Assembly (NCBI GenBank): GCA_001414485.1
Contig: LLEY01000106.1
Coordinates: 62,001-126,000, forward strand
Source: Calycina herbarum
Taxonomy: Eukaryota > Ascomycota > Leotiomycetes > Helotiales > Pezizellaceae
Length of the DNA: 64,000 nt
Direction: 5' to 3'
Shown: one piece after another, positions 13,224 to 25,800 of the stretch
How positions within the stretch are numbered: the first letter of the stretch is position 1
How the letters are laid out: every line of letters begins with the position of its first letter
Translations under genes and position numbers: made by a program
The notes under the pieces: model-generated
What the model was told of the DNA's origin: nothing
Database searches by the model: none
What the model saw: the letters and a program-made list of their open reading frames with translations, nothing else

Positions 13224-14642
13224 TACCTAGTTTTACTATAACAGCTACAGTGCCTGTCTACGCGAACTCTCTTCCTAGACTCTTTACCTTATTTCTAGCT
13301 ACTATTTTCCTTAGATGTAATTAAATTAGCTACGTTGCCTACTATTAATATCTCTTAACTCTTAATATACTTCCTCTTACAACTTTTATACTTAGTTATA
13401 GCCTTAGTTATTATACGAAGACTAGTGATTTCTTTACGTATTAATACTATATTATATATTACCTTAGTTAAGTCTTTTTTAAGTTAATTAAGAGACTGAA
13501 TAATAGAACTAGGTAACGAGTCTTAATGTCTTTAAATCTGATCTCGAATAAGCGTTGATTAAGCTATTATTTCGTATATATTACTTAGTGTTTTAGGTGT
13601 TTATAGAGTGTCTTCTAGTATTATTAGTATTAGTATACGAAGCCTTAAATCAAGCTTTAATAACACAGCTTCTAGGCTGTGTAGGACTAGCCTAGCCCCT
13701 TTAAAACTCGTGTAGATGTTATTCTTTATAAATGCTTTATAAAAAGCTGCTTTAAACGTGAGAAGAAAGGTTTCTTTAGTAATATAATTAATATAATTCT
13801 ATACTAAGTCTGATATCTTAGCTTTATATGCTCGCTTTAATAGCGAGAAGTAGACTATATTAAGCGGCTGTAGTAGGTGCGATAAGTGTAGAAGTATATA
13901 GAGAGTAATAATGTTTAAGTCTTTATAGAGTTACTAGAATTTAAGCGAGTTATAGCTTTTATAACTATTAATAATTAATAAACGATATCCTCTTATACTT
14001 TGTATCTTTGTATACTTGTTAAAATGCTTTAACTATATAACTTTAAGCTTATTATTTATCTAGCTGTTATTACTAATCTTAATTACCTAATTATATAGTA
14101 TATATATATCTTAGTACTAGGTAGAAATAAGTACTTTGCTCGCGAATATAATAAATAGTAGGATTATCTATTCTATTACGTTAACTCTCTAAATAACTAT
14201 AACCTACTTATAATTACCTAGCTAAACTTGCTTTCGCTTCCTACACGTTTCTAAGCTTATAATAATAAGTTAGAACGAAATAACTCCTATTATAAAGCTA
14301 CTTTTATTAAAGTTATAAATATCCTTATTTTAAATACTATATTTCTCTTTAATAGACTATATAAGTATAAACTATAGGCTAATAACTCGCGGATCCTTAG
14401 TTAAAGCTCGCTAACGATTATATAAACGACTCTATTAAGTTTTAAGCTTAAGTATATGTTTTATAAAGTTATCTAGCTAGTTCCTACTTATAGGCTTTCT
14501 ATTACACTCTCTTAGTAGATTATTAGCTATATCTTATACTATATCCCTTATAGGCGAAAACTCTTATAAATCTAACTCTAATATATATCTAACTATTACC
14601 TCCTCCTCTGGCTTTATAAGCTTTTTCGAATTAGGCTAGTAA

Positions 14643-14971
14643 TGTGACAAACCCAATCTGCTAGCCCTCTGGTAGTTATCCTTACCTGTAGCATATACAG
14701 GTATAGCGGATAATCAGAGAAGTAAGAGGTGGTTTAATTGAAGATCTAAAGCTACAGAAGAGAAGAGAAGGAAAGAGGAGACTTCTAGAGGTCCTATAAT
14801 ATAGAGATAGCTAAGGAATCGATAAGTTATAGGAATGTCGATCTGTTTATAGAAATGGTTCCTGGCCTAGGTAGGAATAGTTCTAGGCCAGGCCAGGAAT
14901 AGCAGGCTTTGCAGACGCCGGCGAGCAGCCATACGCGAGTCACGTGCTCGGCGGTGGCCAGGTCTGTAACA
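14643..14971 (-). repeat. LTR of gypsy C (3' LTR on minus strand)
   Basis: This 329-bp repeat begins TGTGACAAACCC on the plus strand and ends CTGTAACA, so on the coding strand it starts TGTTACAG and ends TGTCACA. It pairs with 20233-20561 at more than 90 percent by eye; the differences are mostly transitions. It is flanked on the outside by AGTAA. Confidence 0.93.
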
Positions 14972-17900
14972 TTACCCCTCTCTTTAAGTAGAGCTCGCCT
15001 ACGAGCTCTGAACCTACTACCCTACAGGTAATTTATCCTTGTCTTTATAATATTCCAGCTTATCTATACTATCTTCCTAGCTCTAGAACCATTCTACTAA
15101 GTACCTAGGAGGCCCTAGAAGAGAAGGATTTAGAGCGTAAAACTCTTAAAGCTTATATAGGTAGCCTATAAAGTCAGAAGCTAGGTACTAGGCCAGGTCT
15201 GGCTCGCTTTATACCTATTAAACCCAGTATTATAATTTTCTGTAATAGCCTCTAGAGGCTAGTACTTGGTCTACATCCTATTCGTTATGCCTATTAACTA
15301 TAATAGGCAGTCCTGGTTCCTATAGCTAGCCTGGTAGCGGATTGTTAGGAGCTTTACGAAGCTTATCTATAGAGATTACGAGCTATATTTTAATTGTCAG
15401 AGGCAGGTTAACCTGGAAAGCGTTTCCAACCTTTTCTAGGACTGTATATAGACCAGCCATCTGCTAGTCGAGCTTATAGCTTAGGCGGTCTATATTCTAC
15501 GTCTTTGTCGATATATAGACCTTGTCGCCTATAGCAAAGTCTACTGGTCGCCGGTGCTTGTTTACTTGCTTACGCTGGCGTTCCTAAGCAGCCTCGATTC
15601 CCTTACAGGCGGTTTCCTAGGCACTGTATATATAGGTTACGTACACAACTGCTTCGTCTTGTGAAAGCTGTTTACAGACGCTTATTAGCTCTTCTAGGCT
15701 CTAGCAGACCCAATCAAAGCTGGTACGTAGCATGTAACTAAGCTCGATTTATATAGGCGGAAGAGTCGTCGAGTCCTAGGGAAGTGTAGCTTAAGCATAG
15801 TCTATAATTAGTATTAGTTTAGACTAGTTATCCTAATAGTAGTTTATAAACGGGCAAAGGCGTTGGTTAATCTACTAGTTTATATTCTTAGTTTAACCGT
15901 CGGTTTGTGCGTATACGGCTATAGATAGCTTAATCTTAGTCCCTAGGATCCAGTTAAACTCTTGCTAAAACTCTAAGACGAATTACAGACCGCGGTCAGA
16001 GACAATAGTATCTGACGGTCTATAATAGCGCTATACGCGGTCGAGGTAGATCCGCGCAGTCTTTTTTACGTCTATAGTCTTTAGGTAAGGGATAGAGACA
16101 GATCTCTTACTTAGCTAGCAGATAAAGACAATAATTATATCTATCCTAGACTTGTTAAGAGGGAATTCCTTAAAATTAACTAATATATATTACTATAGGC
16201 GATCCGGGATAGGCAAGGGGTTGAGGAGTCTAGGGGGGCGGTCTCGTAGCACGTAAGAGCGACGGCAGGTCTAGCAGTTACAGACGAATCGTTGTATATT
16301 TAAACAAAGGTGCAGCTAGTAGTAGCGGTCTATAACTAGCTTTAGGGTCTTAGATTGTCCAGGGTGGGCTACCGAGACTTGATTATAAACCTCGCTTAGC
16401 AAGCGTACTTTAAGATCGTCGTCCTTAGGCAGGATAAGCCGTTCTTAGTATAGCAGGAGGCTGTTATAAGTTATCTAGCTAGGGCGTTCGTCCGTAGCGT
16501 ACTAGCGGAGAGCGTCAAGGCCTATACTCGTACGATTAGCCTATAGAATATTATTAATTAAGTTATATAGTCCGTTAGCTACTCTAACAAGTGTAATATC
16601 TATAGAAGGGTCTAAGTCTAGGTCTGTAATAATCCGTAAGTCGAGATTCTCAGGCTGTAAGAGGACTTATATACAAGTAGATATCTTTATTACTATTTAA
16701 CTATCTGCTTCTTAGTCCCGGCGAGTAAGGGAATCCGCTCGATTCTAGCTACTAGGCTTATAAGTAAGTAGGAAGTTAAATCGAGAGAGGGTTTCAGCCC
16801 AGCGGGCTTGTCGGCTAGACAAGGCTTTAGTTATTATAAAGTACTCGAGAGCTTTATAGTCTAAAACGACCCGTACCCGGTGTAGAGACCCTTCGAGCTT
16901 AGGTCTCCAGGCTTCTAGAGAACGTATAATAGCTAGTATCTCTTTATTGTAAATCGGGTAGTTAATCTTAGCAGGTATTATTGTCTTAGAGAAGTAAGCT
17001 ATAAGGTACCACTCTTAACTCGGCTATAACTGAAGGAGTATACCGCCAAGGACGCTGTCAGAGGAATCGGTCTTAACCATAGACTCGTATTGCAGATTAA
17101 AGTATATAAGAAGAGGTGTATTAATAAGCCGAGCCTTCAGCTCGGAGAAGGCGTTCTAACAAGCAGGTGTCTACTGAAACGGCTGGTCTTTATAAGTTAG
17201 GGCCGTTAACAAGCGTGCGACTCGTCCGTAGTTGAGAATAAACTTCTAATAGAAGTTACAAAAGCTAAGAAAGGACTAAACACCGTAGACTATAATAGAG
17301 CGTTCTTAGTTATAGATCGTTTCTATCTTTTCTAGGTCTACTTTAATCTTGTTAGTACTTATATAGAAGCCTAGGTACTTCGTATAAGTAACGTTAAACT
17401 TAGATTTCTTAATATTAGCCTATAAGCCAGCTTTACAAAGCTGTAAAAGGACTTTACAGACGTGTTCCTAATAGTCTAGCTCGTTCTTGGAGTAAATAAG
17501 AATATTGTTAAGGTAGGTAGTATAAAAGTCGTCTAAATAGTCGAAGAGTACGTCGTTTATAAACCGTTGATATATTACAGGTCTGTTAGTTAGTCTAAAA
17601 GGCATAACTTTACACTTATAGGCTCTGTAACAGGTCTAGAATGTTATTAGTTCCTTAGAATCAGGGTTAATCCGAATCCGGTGAAAAGCTTGTTATATGT
17701 CTAGCTTTGTAAAGATGCAAGCCTTGTCTAGCTAAGTAAGAGTTTCGTCGATTAACAGAAGAGGATACTAGTCCTTACGGGTTAGGTTATTAAGCTTACG
17801 GTAATTAATATAGAACCGTAGAGAGCTGTTAGACTTCTTAATAAAGAGAATCGGGGCTGTAAAGGGAGCTTGGCTAGCCTTAATAAAACCTTTATAAAGG

Positions 17901-19125
17901 TTCTTAACAAGGTATTGTTTTATAGCCCGGAGCTCGTCTGTTAACTAGTGGCGGAGGGGGCTATAAGACAAGTCGTCTGCGTTCTCGTCCGTAAGTTTGA
18001 TCTTATGGTTGTATAGGCGACGAGGGGGAAGAGTATCAGACGCAGCTTTGGAGAAAACGTCTACGAGATCCTAGTAGGCTCTGGGGAGGCTTTCTTAGAT
18101 CTGTAAGTCGTCTTTTTAATCCGTAAGCTTTTTTTCTATTAAGTAATCGATCTTATAAAGAGAGGTACTAAAGGCTGTAGCTTTAGTATCTTATAGGTTA
18201 CGGCGATATACAGTAGCACTAATAACAGCGATGTCTACTAGTGGCAGGTTAAGGCGTACACGTTTCAGGCGCGCTATAGAGGCTTTACAGATATCTAAAC
18301 CTATAAGAGCGCGGTTTATATTTCGTAAGTTGTTTTGGCGGTCCCAGTACTCGCTGTGACATACGGCTAGGGGTGTAGTAGACAGACGCGCTAGGATCCG
18401 AGGGACTGGCAGCTCGTCGACAAGGCTTATAGACAGTTACAGGTCTTCCTAGTATTTACGTACAACCTGTTCTTCTAGGGCCTAATCGCGGCGATCCGTG
18501 TTAGCTTAGTAATCTAGGTTTAAGGGCTAAGTCTATAGGATCCTAGGATCTAGGAGGCGTAGCTGAACAAGGTTAGAAGAAGGAGAGAGATCTATAAGCT
18601 ATATAAGTCGGCGCTAGCAGGGGTTAAGTTATATGTTAAGCTAGTTAAACCATATATGCCCAAGAATAAGGTTCTAATAGCTAGTATTAAGAAGGACTAT
18701 AGAGACGTTATACTATTTACAGCCGTCTATGTATAAGTAAAGAATAATATAGTAGTCTACGGACTGTCGACTCTGCCCGTCAAAGCCGCGAACTGTAATA
18801 GGAGTAGGAAGAGTATAAATAGTTAAAGGGAAGAAGCGAGCCAGCTCTTAAGCGAACTTTATACTAATAAGTACGAAGCTGTTTGCTCTAGTGTCAGCTA
18901 GAGCAGAGGTTTTAAATCTGTATCTATTAAAAACCAAGTTATAAGAGACCGTGAACTGTTTTCCTCTAAGTAGCTAACTTAGATCGATAGCTAACTGGCT
19001 AGGACCTCGGTAAAGTAAGCCTAGAGGGGAGACTTTCCCTAGACTTGGTCGTTTTCCGACTGTCCTAAGTTAGACGTAGGCTCCGCAAGCTTATTAACGT
19101 CTGTAATAGGCTTAGAGTTCTTAGG

Positions 19126-19167
19126 GCATTCGTAGGCATAGTGCCCAGTCCTCTTACACTTGAAGCA
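19126..19167 (-). CDS. Gag zinc knuckle of gypsy C (fragment of gag)
   Basis: The minus strand reads CFKCKRTGHYAYEC, a perfect CX2CX4HX4C knuckle of retroviral nucleocapsid type, which binds the element RNA. All four metal ligands are intact, unlike the knuckles of A, B and K, where cysteines have become tyrosines. The surrounding gag frame (about 18,700-20,050 minus) is interrupted by TAG and TAA codons, so only this fragment is claimed. Confidence 0.85.
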
Positions 19168-20232
19168 GGCGTCGTCCGGTTCCTTACAAGCAGGCGTTGG
19201 TTTATATAATAGTCCGTAAAGGCGGGGGGCCGGGGCAGGGGAGGTTGTACGGAACGTAGTTTAAGTAGTAGTAAAAGTTCTAGCTAGGCGGGAGGTAGTA
19301 GTAGCAGTTGCAGGCTAGGGGATAAGACGAGTAGTTCATAAGTTGCTTCTACAGAGCTAAAGTCTTCGTAAGTTCTTATTAATAAGTCGACACTTGTTTG
19401 CTAGGGCCGTACTTATAAGTAGGACGTCTAAGAATAGTAAGACGGACTGTTATAGAGGTGGCGTAAGCTTGTTATATAAGTCGGGCTATAAGTCGTCTGT
19501 CGGGATCCGTCTAGTGCCTGTAAGGTATAAGAAGCAAGTATAGAAGGTTACGAAAGTCTCGTTATCTCTTATAACGAGCCGGCGGAATTCGATATAAGCG
19601 TCCTACGCTTCGAACAGGTTCTCTAGGATATCTATAAAATATACAATTATTTCTTTTATAGACTAAAACAGCTTAGGTCTCTTCTAGTAACAGGGCGTAA
19701 GATGCTTCTAAGTAATATCAGCTATATAGTTAAAAACGTAAGCTATCTTTGCTTCCTCTAGCTTAAACATAGAGGCGTTGATAAGGAACTTGTCCTTAAT
19801 CTAGATCTTCTAGTTGTCGAAGGTTAGAGACGAGCTATCTGTTAGAGGCTTAGTATCTTTAAGCTTAACTATAAACGACCTATGTTATCTAGTTTCAGAC
19901 GGGGTATTCCCTTACAGAGGGGTACAGACGTCGTCTAGTTGTTCTCGCAGTAGGCGGACCTGTTTTAGGGCTATAACAAGCTGTTAAGCGTCCGTAGGCT
20001 AGTTAGCAGACATCGTTGTAGACAACTTAGTTATAAAGACAGAGGGTATAGATAGAAGAGCCCTAGGCTCTTATGCGCGGTAGTAGGCGCGGGTATACGG
20101 GGCTATATAAGGCGCTAGTAGTATCTATAGGCGGTCTATACAGACCGTAGGTGTTGTATTAGAATCGTAACAGATATTCTAATCCTTCCTAGGAATAGTA
20201 GTAAATAGAGAGAAGAAGGGAGCTTTAGATAA

Positions 20233-20561
20233 TATAATAAACCTAATCTACTAGCCCTCTAGTAGTTATCCTTACCTATAGTATACATAGGTATAGCAGA
20301 TAATCAGAGAAGTAAGAGGTGGTTTAATTGAAGATCTAAAGCTATAGAAGAGAAGAGAAGGAAAGAGGAGACTTCTAGAGGTCCTATAATATAGAGATAG
20401 CCAAGGAATTAATAAGTTATAGGAATGTCGATCCGTTTGTAGAAATGGTTCCTAGCCTAGGTAGGAATGGTTCTAGGCCAGGCCAGGAATAGCAGGCTTT
20501 GCGGACGCCGGCGAGCAGCCATACGCGAGTCACGTGCTCGGCGGTGGCCAGGTCCGTAACA
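20233..20561 (-). repeat. LTR of gypsy C (5' LTR on minus strand)
   Basis: This is the second 329-bp copy. Its outer start is altered to TATAATAAACCT where the left copy has TGTGACAAACCC, three G-to-A or C-to-T changes in the first 12 bases. AGTAA follows at 20562-20566. Confidence 0.93.
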
Positions 20562-20819
20562 AGTAATCGCGTTATAAGAGCTTTCTAGCGCGTCGATTAG
20601 AGAGAGTCTTTTAAAGAACATAGTAAATCTTTATAGTACTTTGTTTAGTTAATAACACGTTATTTTCAAGTTCTTAGATTACTAAAATAATATTAGCTTC
20701 TTAAGAAGGTAATTAAACGTTGTAGTATTAAGCTATTATGATTTAAAGGTAGTATATAGTATACGACAAGGAAAGTAGGCGACCTGCTTATATAGGCGAC
20801 TCGCTTGTAAAACACGTTA

Positions 20820-22413
20820 CTTATAGTTACTAAGGAATTCGTAGAACCTTCTAAAGAATAAGATAATACTACTATATTAATCGATTATCTGTGATAGTTA
20901 AGAAAGTAATAGTAGAATATAATACTTATACTAGAAATAAAGCTTTCTATTATACTTCTTATAAATAGATAAATACTACTCTAATACTATAAGTACCTTA
21001 GAAATTAATATCTATAGATTTTATTATTAAATTACTAAAATCTAAAGATTTAATAATAGGAGTTAAGTATAACTCGATCTTAGTTATTATAGAACAACTT
21101 ACGAAATATATAATTTTAGTACTATATATAGAGTTAAGTATAACTAAGGAATTAGTATTTATATTCCTTAAGAAAGTAGTCTTAAGATATAGACTACTAG
21201 AAGAAATAATCTTAGATAGAGATAAGCTCTTTACCTTAAAATTTTAAATCGCTCTTATAAAATAATTAGATATAAAAAGAAAGCTTTTTATAGCTTTTTA
21301 CTCTTAAATAAATAGAGGAAACGAACATATAAACTAAGTAGTAGAAATATATCTTTATTATTATATAAACTACTAGTAAGATAACTAAGTAAAACTACTA
21401 CCCTTAGTATAGTTTACTTATAATAGTTTAGTAATAGAAATAACACTTATTATACTATTCTATACTAACTTTAGATATAAATTATTAGTATATTAAGAAC
21501 TGCTGTCTATAACTATTAATAACTAACTTACTTATATTTATATCTTGAAAATTAAGAGTCTATATAAGAAACTTATAGAAGACTTATAATTTATAGTAGA
21601 AAGAAATATATACTACTATAATAAACGACGTAGTTAAGAGCTAATACTAAAAGAGAGAGATAAGGTCTACTTAGTATAAAAAAACATTAATATAAAAAGA
21701 CTAAGTAATAAACTAGATTATAAAAAACTTAGACTATTTAAAATTAAATAAGCTAAGAGACCTTTGAATTATAAACTAGTACTACTAAAGATAATAAACA
21801 TCTACTTAGTATTCTATATATCCTTACTTAAACTAGTACTACTAGGAGTACTACTAGCCCTATTTATAGAAATTCAACTAGTTAATCTAAATACTAAATA
21901 CGAAGTTAAATAGATTCTTAATTATAAGATTATTAGAGGTAAGATTAAGTATTTAATTAAATAGTCAGATTACCTATATTTAGAGAATATATAGAAACTA
22001 AAAAGCAACCTTAATTATTACTTAAGAGAACTTTAGAAGTTCTACTAATAAAACCTAGGGCTACCTAGAACTTAGGACTAGGGTTAGATAGAGACATATT
22101 ATTAGAAAGTACTTATTTAATAAAAGAAGCTATCTTAAAAGTAGGAAACTAAGCAGAAGAGGACTCGGGAAGAGGACTTAAAGGAGAAGGACTTAGAGGA
22201 GTAATAGAAAATCGTTTATATATAAGGCTAAAGAAAAACCAATATATAGGTTTTTAAGGCCTAGGGATAGGAACAATAAGATAGCTAGAACTATTATAAG
22301 ACCTTTTCAACCGAATATACTTAGAACAGTAAGAGGATTTAGAGAGCTCTAGGAAACATCGACGGGACTGTTTACGACAGAAAGAACAAGTCTTAGCTAG
22401 ACGTTATACGGAT
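20820..22413 (+). mobile_element. Gypsy A interior: integrase and C-terminal part (degraded)
   Basis: Element A resumes after the TA duplication of D with a stretch (cttatagttac) that in copy B directly follows the sequence seen at 11161, confirming a clean insertion. The plus strand encodes a degraded integrase: after a zinc-binding region near 20,900 come the core segments around 21,000-21,600, then a C-terminal tail to about 22,300. RIP stops are everywhere. It ends at the TCGAT target of B (22414-22418). Confidence 0.78.
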
Positions 22414-22418
22414 TCGAT

Positions 22419-22879
22419 TATAACGAAACTTAAACGAACTAAACAAAGATAACTAAGTCTCGAAGGTTGGTATATAGTAAGAAGTATAGATACGCTGGAT
22501 TGTTTACTTAGAAGTGAACTCGTTACTTATATTAAAGATGTTAAATAAGATAATAAGATTAATAACTAAAGTTAAGCACGAAGCTTCTATCTAATAGTAA
22601 ACGTGCTAGTCTTATATAGAACCTTCGTTTATGTTTAGAGTCCTACTTAGCAGGAGTCCCGAAGATAGAGTCCGACTCTATTTCTAGGGCTTCTTAAAAC
22701 TAGACTCTATTACCTAACTACTCTAACCGAGTTACGTAATATAACTATAATAAGATCCTTAGGATTATATGTTCTATTATATCTAATCCTTTCCTCCTTC
22801 TAGGGTTATAATAGTACTTGTCTTATTAGAGCGTCGCCTAGACTTTACTTTATTATATACTAGTACGTGATTCGTAATA
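22419..22879 (-). repeat. 3' LTR of gypsy B
   Basis: This 461-bp LTR, minus orientation, is strongly RIP-mutated; its ends are TATAAC and GTAATA where the unmutated family has TGTAAC and GTGACA. It is the same length as its partner at 28811-29271. Confidence 0.9.
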
Positions 22880-25800
22880 CTATCCCCTTCTTAGCCTAGC
22901 GTGTCTCTACACTAGAATTCTAATCTAAATATATTCGTCGGTAAGATATTAACCTTCCTTTATATATAATTATATCCTCCTTATATACTAAATAAAAAGA
23001 GTGTTTAGCTCTTACTATATAGATCGAATCTATATAACGTCTAGCTAAGACCTGTTCTTTCTATTATAAACAGTCCCGTCGATGTCTCCTAGAGCTCTCT
23101 AAATCCTCTCGCTATTCCGAGTATATTCGGTTAAAAAGGTCTTATAATAGCTCTAGCTATCTTATTATCCCTGTCCCTAGGCCTTGAAAACCTATATACT
23201 AGTTTTTCTTTAGTTCTATACGTAAACGATTCCCTATTACTCCTCCGAGTTCTCCTCCTTTGAGTCCTCTTCCCGAGTCCTCTTCTACCTAGTTTCCTGT
23301 CTTTAAGATAGCTTCTTTTGTTAAATAAGTACTTTCTAATAACGTGTCTCTGTCTAACCCTGGTCCTAAGTTCTAGGTAGCTCTAGGTTTTATTAATAGA
23401 ATTTCTAAAGTTCTCTTAGATAATAGTTAAGGTTGCTTTCTAGTTCCTATATATTCTTTAAATATAAGTAGTCTAACTATTTAATTAAATACTTAATCTT
23501 GTCTCTAATAATCTTATAGTTAAGAATCTATTTAACTTCGTACTTAGTATTCGGATTAACTAGTTGAATCTCTATAAATAGGGCTAGTAGTACTCCTAGT
23601 AGTACTAGTTCGAGTAAGGATATATAGAATACTAGATAGATGTTTATTATCCTTAGTAGTGCTAATTTATAATTTAAAGGTTCTTTAACACGTCTAATTT
23701 TAAATAGTCTAAGTTTTTTATAGTCTAGTTTATTACTTAGTCTTTTTATATTAATATTTTTTTATACTAGATAGACTTTATCCCTCTCTTTTAGTATTAG
23801 CTCTTAACTACGTTATTTATTATAGTAGTATATATTTCTTTCTACTATAAATTATAGGTCTTTTATAAGTTCTTTATATAGACTCTTAATTTTTAAGATA
23901 TAAATATAAGTAAGTTAGTTATTAATAGTTATAGATAGTAGTTCTTAATATACTAATAATTTATATCTAAAGTTAGTATAGAATAGTATAATAAGTATTA
24001 TTTCTATTATTAAACTATTATAGGTAAACTATACTAAAGGTAGTAGTTCTACCTAGTTATTTTACTAGTAGTTTATATAATAATAAAGGTATATTTTAAC
24101 TACTTAATTTATTTATTCGTTTCTTCTATTTATTTAAGAGTAAAAAGCTGTTAAGAGCTTCCTTTTCGTACTTAATTGTTTTATAAGAGCGATCTAAAAT
24201 TTTAAGATAAAGAGTTTATCTCTGTTTAAGATTATCTCTTTTAGTAGTCTATATTTTAAGACTACTTTCTTAAGAAATATAAATGCTAATTTCTTAGCTA
24301 TACTTAACTCTATATATAGTACTAGAATTATATATTTTATAAGTCTTTCTATAATAACTAGGATAGAATTATATTTAATTCCTATTATTAGATCTTTAGA
24401 TTTTAGTAATTTAATAATAAAATCTATAGATATTAACTTCTAAGGTATTTATAGTATTAGAGTAGTATTCATCTATCTATAAGAAGTATAGTAAGAAGCC
24501 TTATTCTTAGTATAAGTATTATATTCTACTATTACTTTCTTAACTATCGTAGATAACTAATTAACATAGTAGTATTATCTTATCTACTAAAGAGTTCTTC
24601 GAATTCCTTAGTAACTATAAGTAGGCGTAGTATAGTATTCTTATATAAATTCCTTTATATACGAGCTAGGAATCTATAATTTCCCTTTTATATACTAGTT
24701 ATAACCTTTATATATATTTAAATTTTTTTTATTTATATATTATTTATTACTACTATCTCGTATACTATAGGTACTAAGTCTCTATTCTTAAGAGTTTTTA
24801 AGATTATAATCTTTTTATACTCTTTGTTTCTCTTATATCTAGGTTTCTAGCTAAGAGTATTAGCTTAAGTATTTAACGTTTCTTTTATATATTAAATAAT
24901 AATATTAAATCCTTCTAATATCTCTAACTATCTAGCTAGATGTCTAGTTATAAGTTCCTTAGTTATTATAAACGTTTTAAGGTTCTTATAGTTAGATAAA
25001 ATCGTAACTAGGTGTTTTACTAGCTATAAATAGATTCTCTAGTATTCTAAAGCTAGTACTATAGTAAGCAATTCTTTATCGAAGATGCTATAGTTTTATT
25101 ATACTAGGTTAAATGTTTTAGAATAATATATAATAGGTATAAGTTTTCCTTTATTATTTAGCTATAAATAAATCGTATTTATAGCTATGTCTAAGACATC
25201 TGTTTTAATTATATTAGACTTATCTATATTAAAATTATATAGAATAGGTTTCTTTATAAACCTTGCTTTGATTTTCTAAAAAGCGTTCTCTACCTATTTA
25301 TTCTATATAAATTTAATAGCTTTCTTAACTAGTACTAACATTAGTTTAGTAATCTTTATATAGTCTTAGATAAACAGATAGTAAAAGTTTATAAATCTAA
25401 GGAAAGACTATACGTCTTTTATATTCTCTAGTAACTTCTAGTTTAAGATGTCTTAGATCTTTACTAGATCTATTTCTATTTTCTCTAAGCTAAATACCTA
25501 TTCTAGGAAAAGTGTCTAAGTTACTCTAAACTTGTATTTCGAGAGTTTTAACTAAGAGTTTACTTTTACTAGTTATTATAAAACTTCTTTAATATATCTC
25601 TTATATTCTTCTTCTTTTTCTAAGAAGATTAATATATTATCTAGGTAATAGATTACTATTACTTCTAGAAGATCTCTTAAAATGTTATTATTTTATTTCT
25701 AATATATAGCTAGTATATTATAAAGTTTAAATAGTATAACTATATATTTATAAAGGCTTAATAGTAAGGTAAATACTATCTTTTATTCGTTTCTAACTTT

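Larger units (their letters stand above)
14643..20561 (-). mobile_element. Ty3/gypsy element C, full length, inserted in D
   Basis: C is 5,919 bp with two 329-bp LTRs (14643-14971 and 20233-20561) and AGTAA duplicated at 14638-14642 and 20562-20566. On the minus strand it has a polypurine tract AAAGAGAGGGGTAA beside the left LTR, which makes the left LTR the 3' one. A gag zinc knuckle is intact at 19126-19167. The reverse transcriptase and RNase H lie about 16,750-17,900 ([14 protein letters not shown] near 17,480-17,530, and [16 protein letters not shown] near 16,830). Integrase lies further left, at about 15,400-16,500. RIP is lighter than in A and B, suggesting a younger insertion or fewer RIP cycles. 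Confidence 0.88.
11162..20817 (-). mobile_element. Fot1/pogo-like DNA transposon D, split by E and C
   Basis: The left end reads ACGTGTTTCATAAGCGAG and the inverse complement of the right end reads ACGTGTTTTACAAGCGAG, with matching terminal inverted repeats for about 45 bp. TA flanks both sides (11160-11161 and 20818-20819). Without the two insertions the element is about 1,852 bp. On the minus strand, 13,226-14,637 encodes a degraded transposase with YNFNKSSFIIGV, SYKSYNSLKF and LYILLHLSHLLQPLNI segments, which match the Fot1-family catalytic core (D1, GHGSH, HSSHLLQPLDV). The N-terminal part is at 20,567-20,817. D differs in its termini from E and G, so three Fot1-like families are present. 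Confidence 0.87.
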
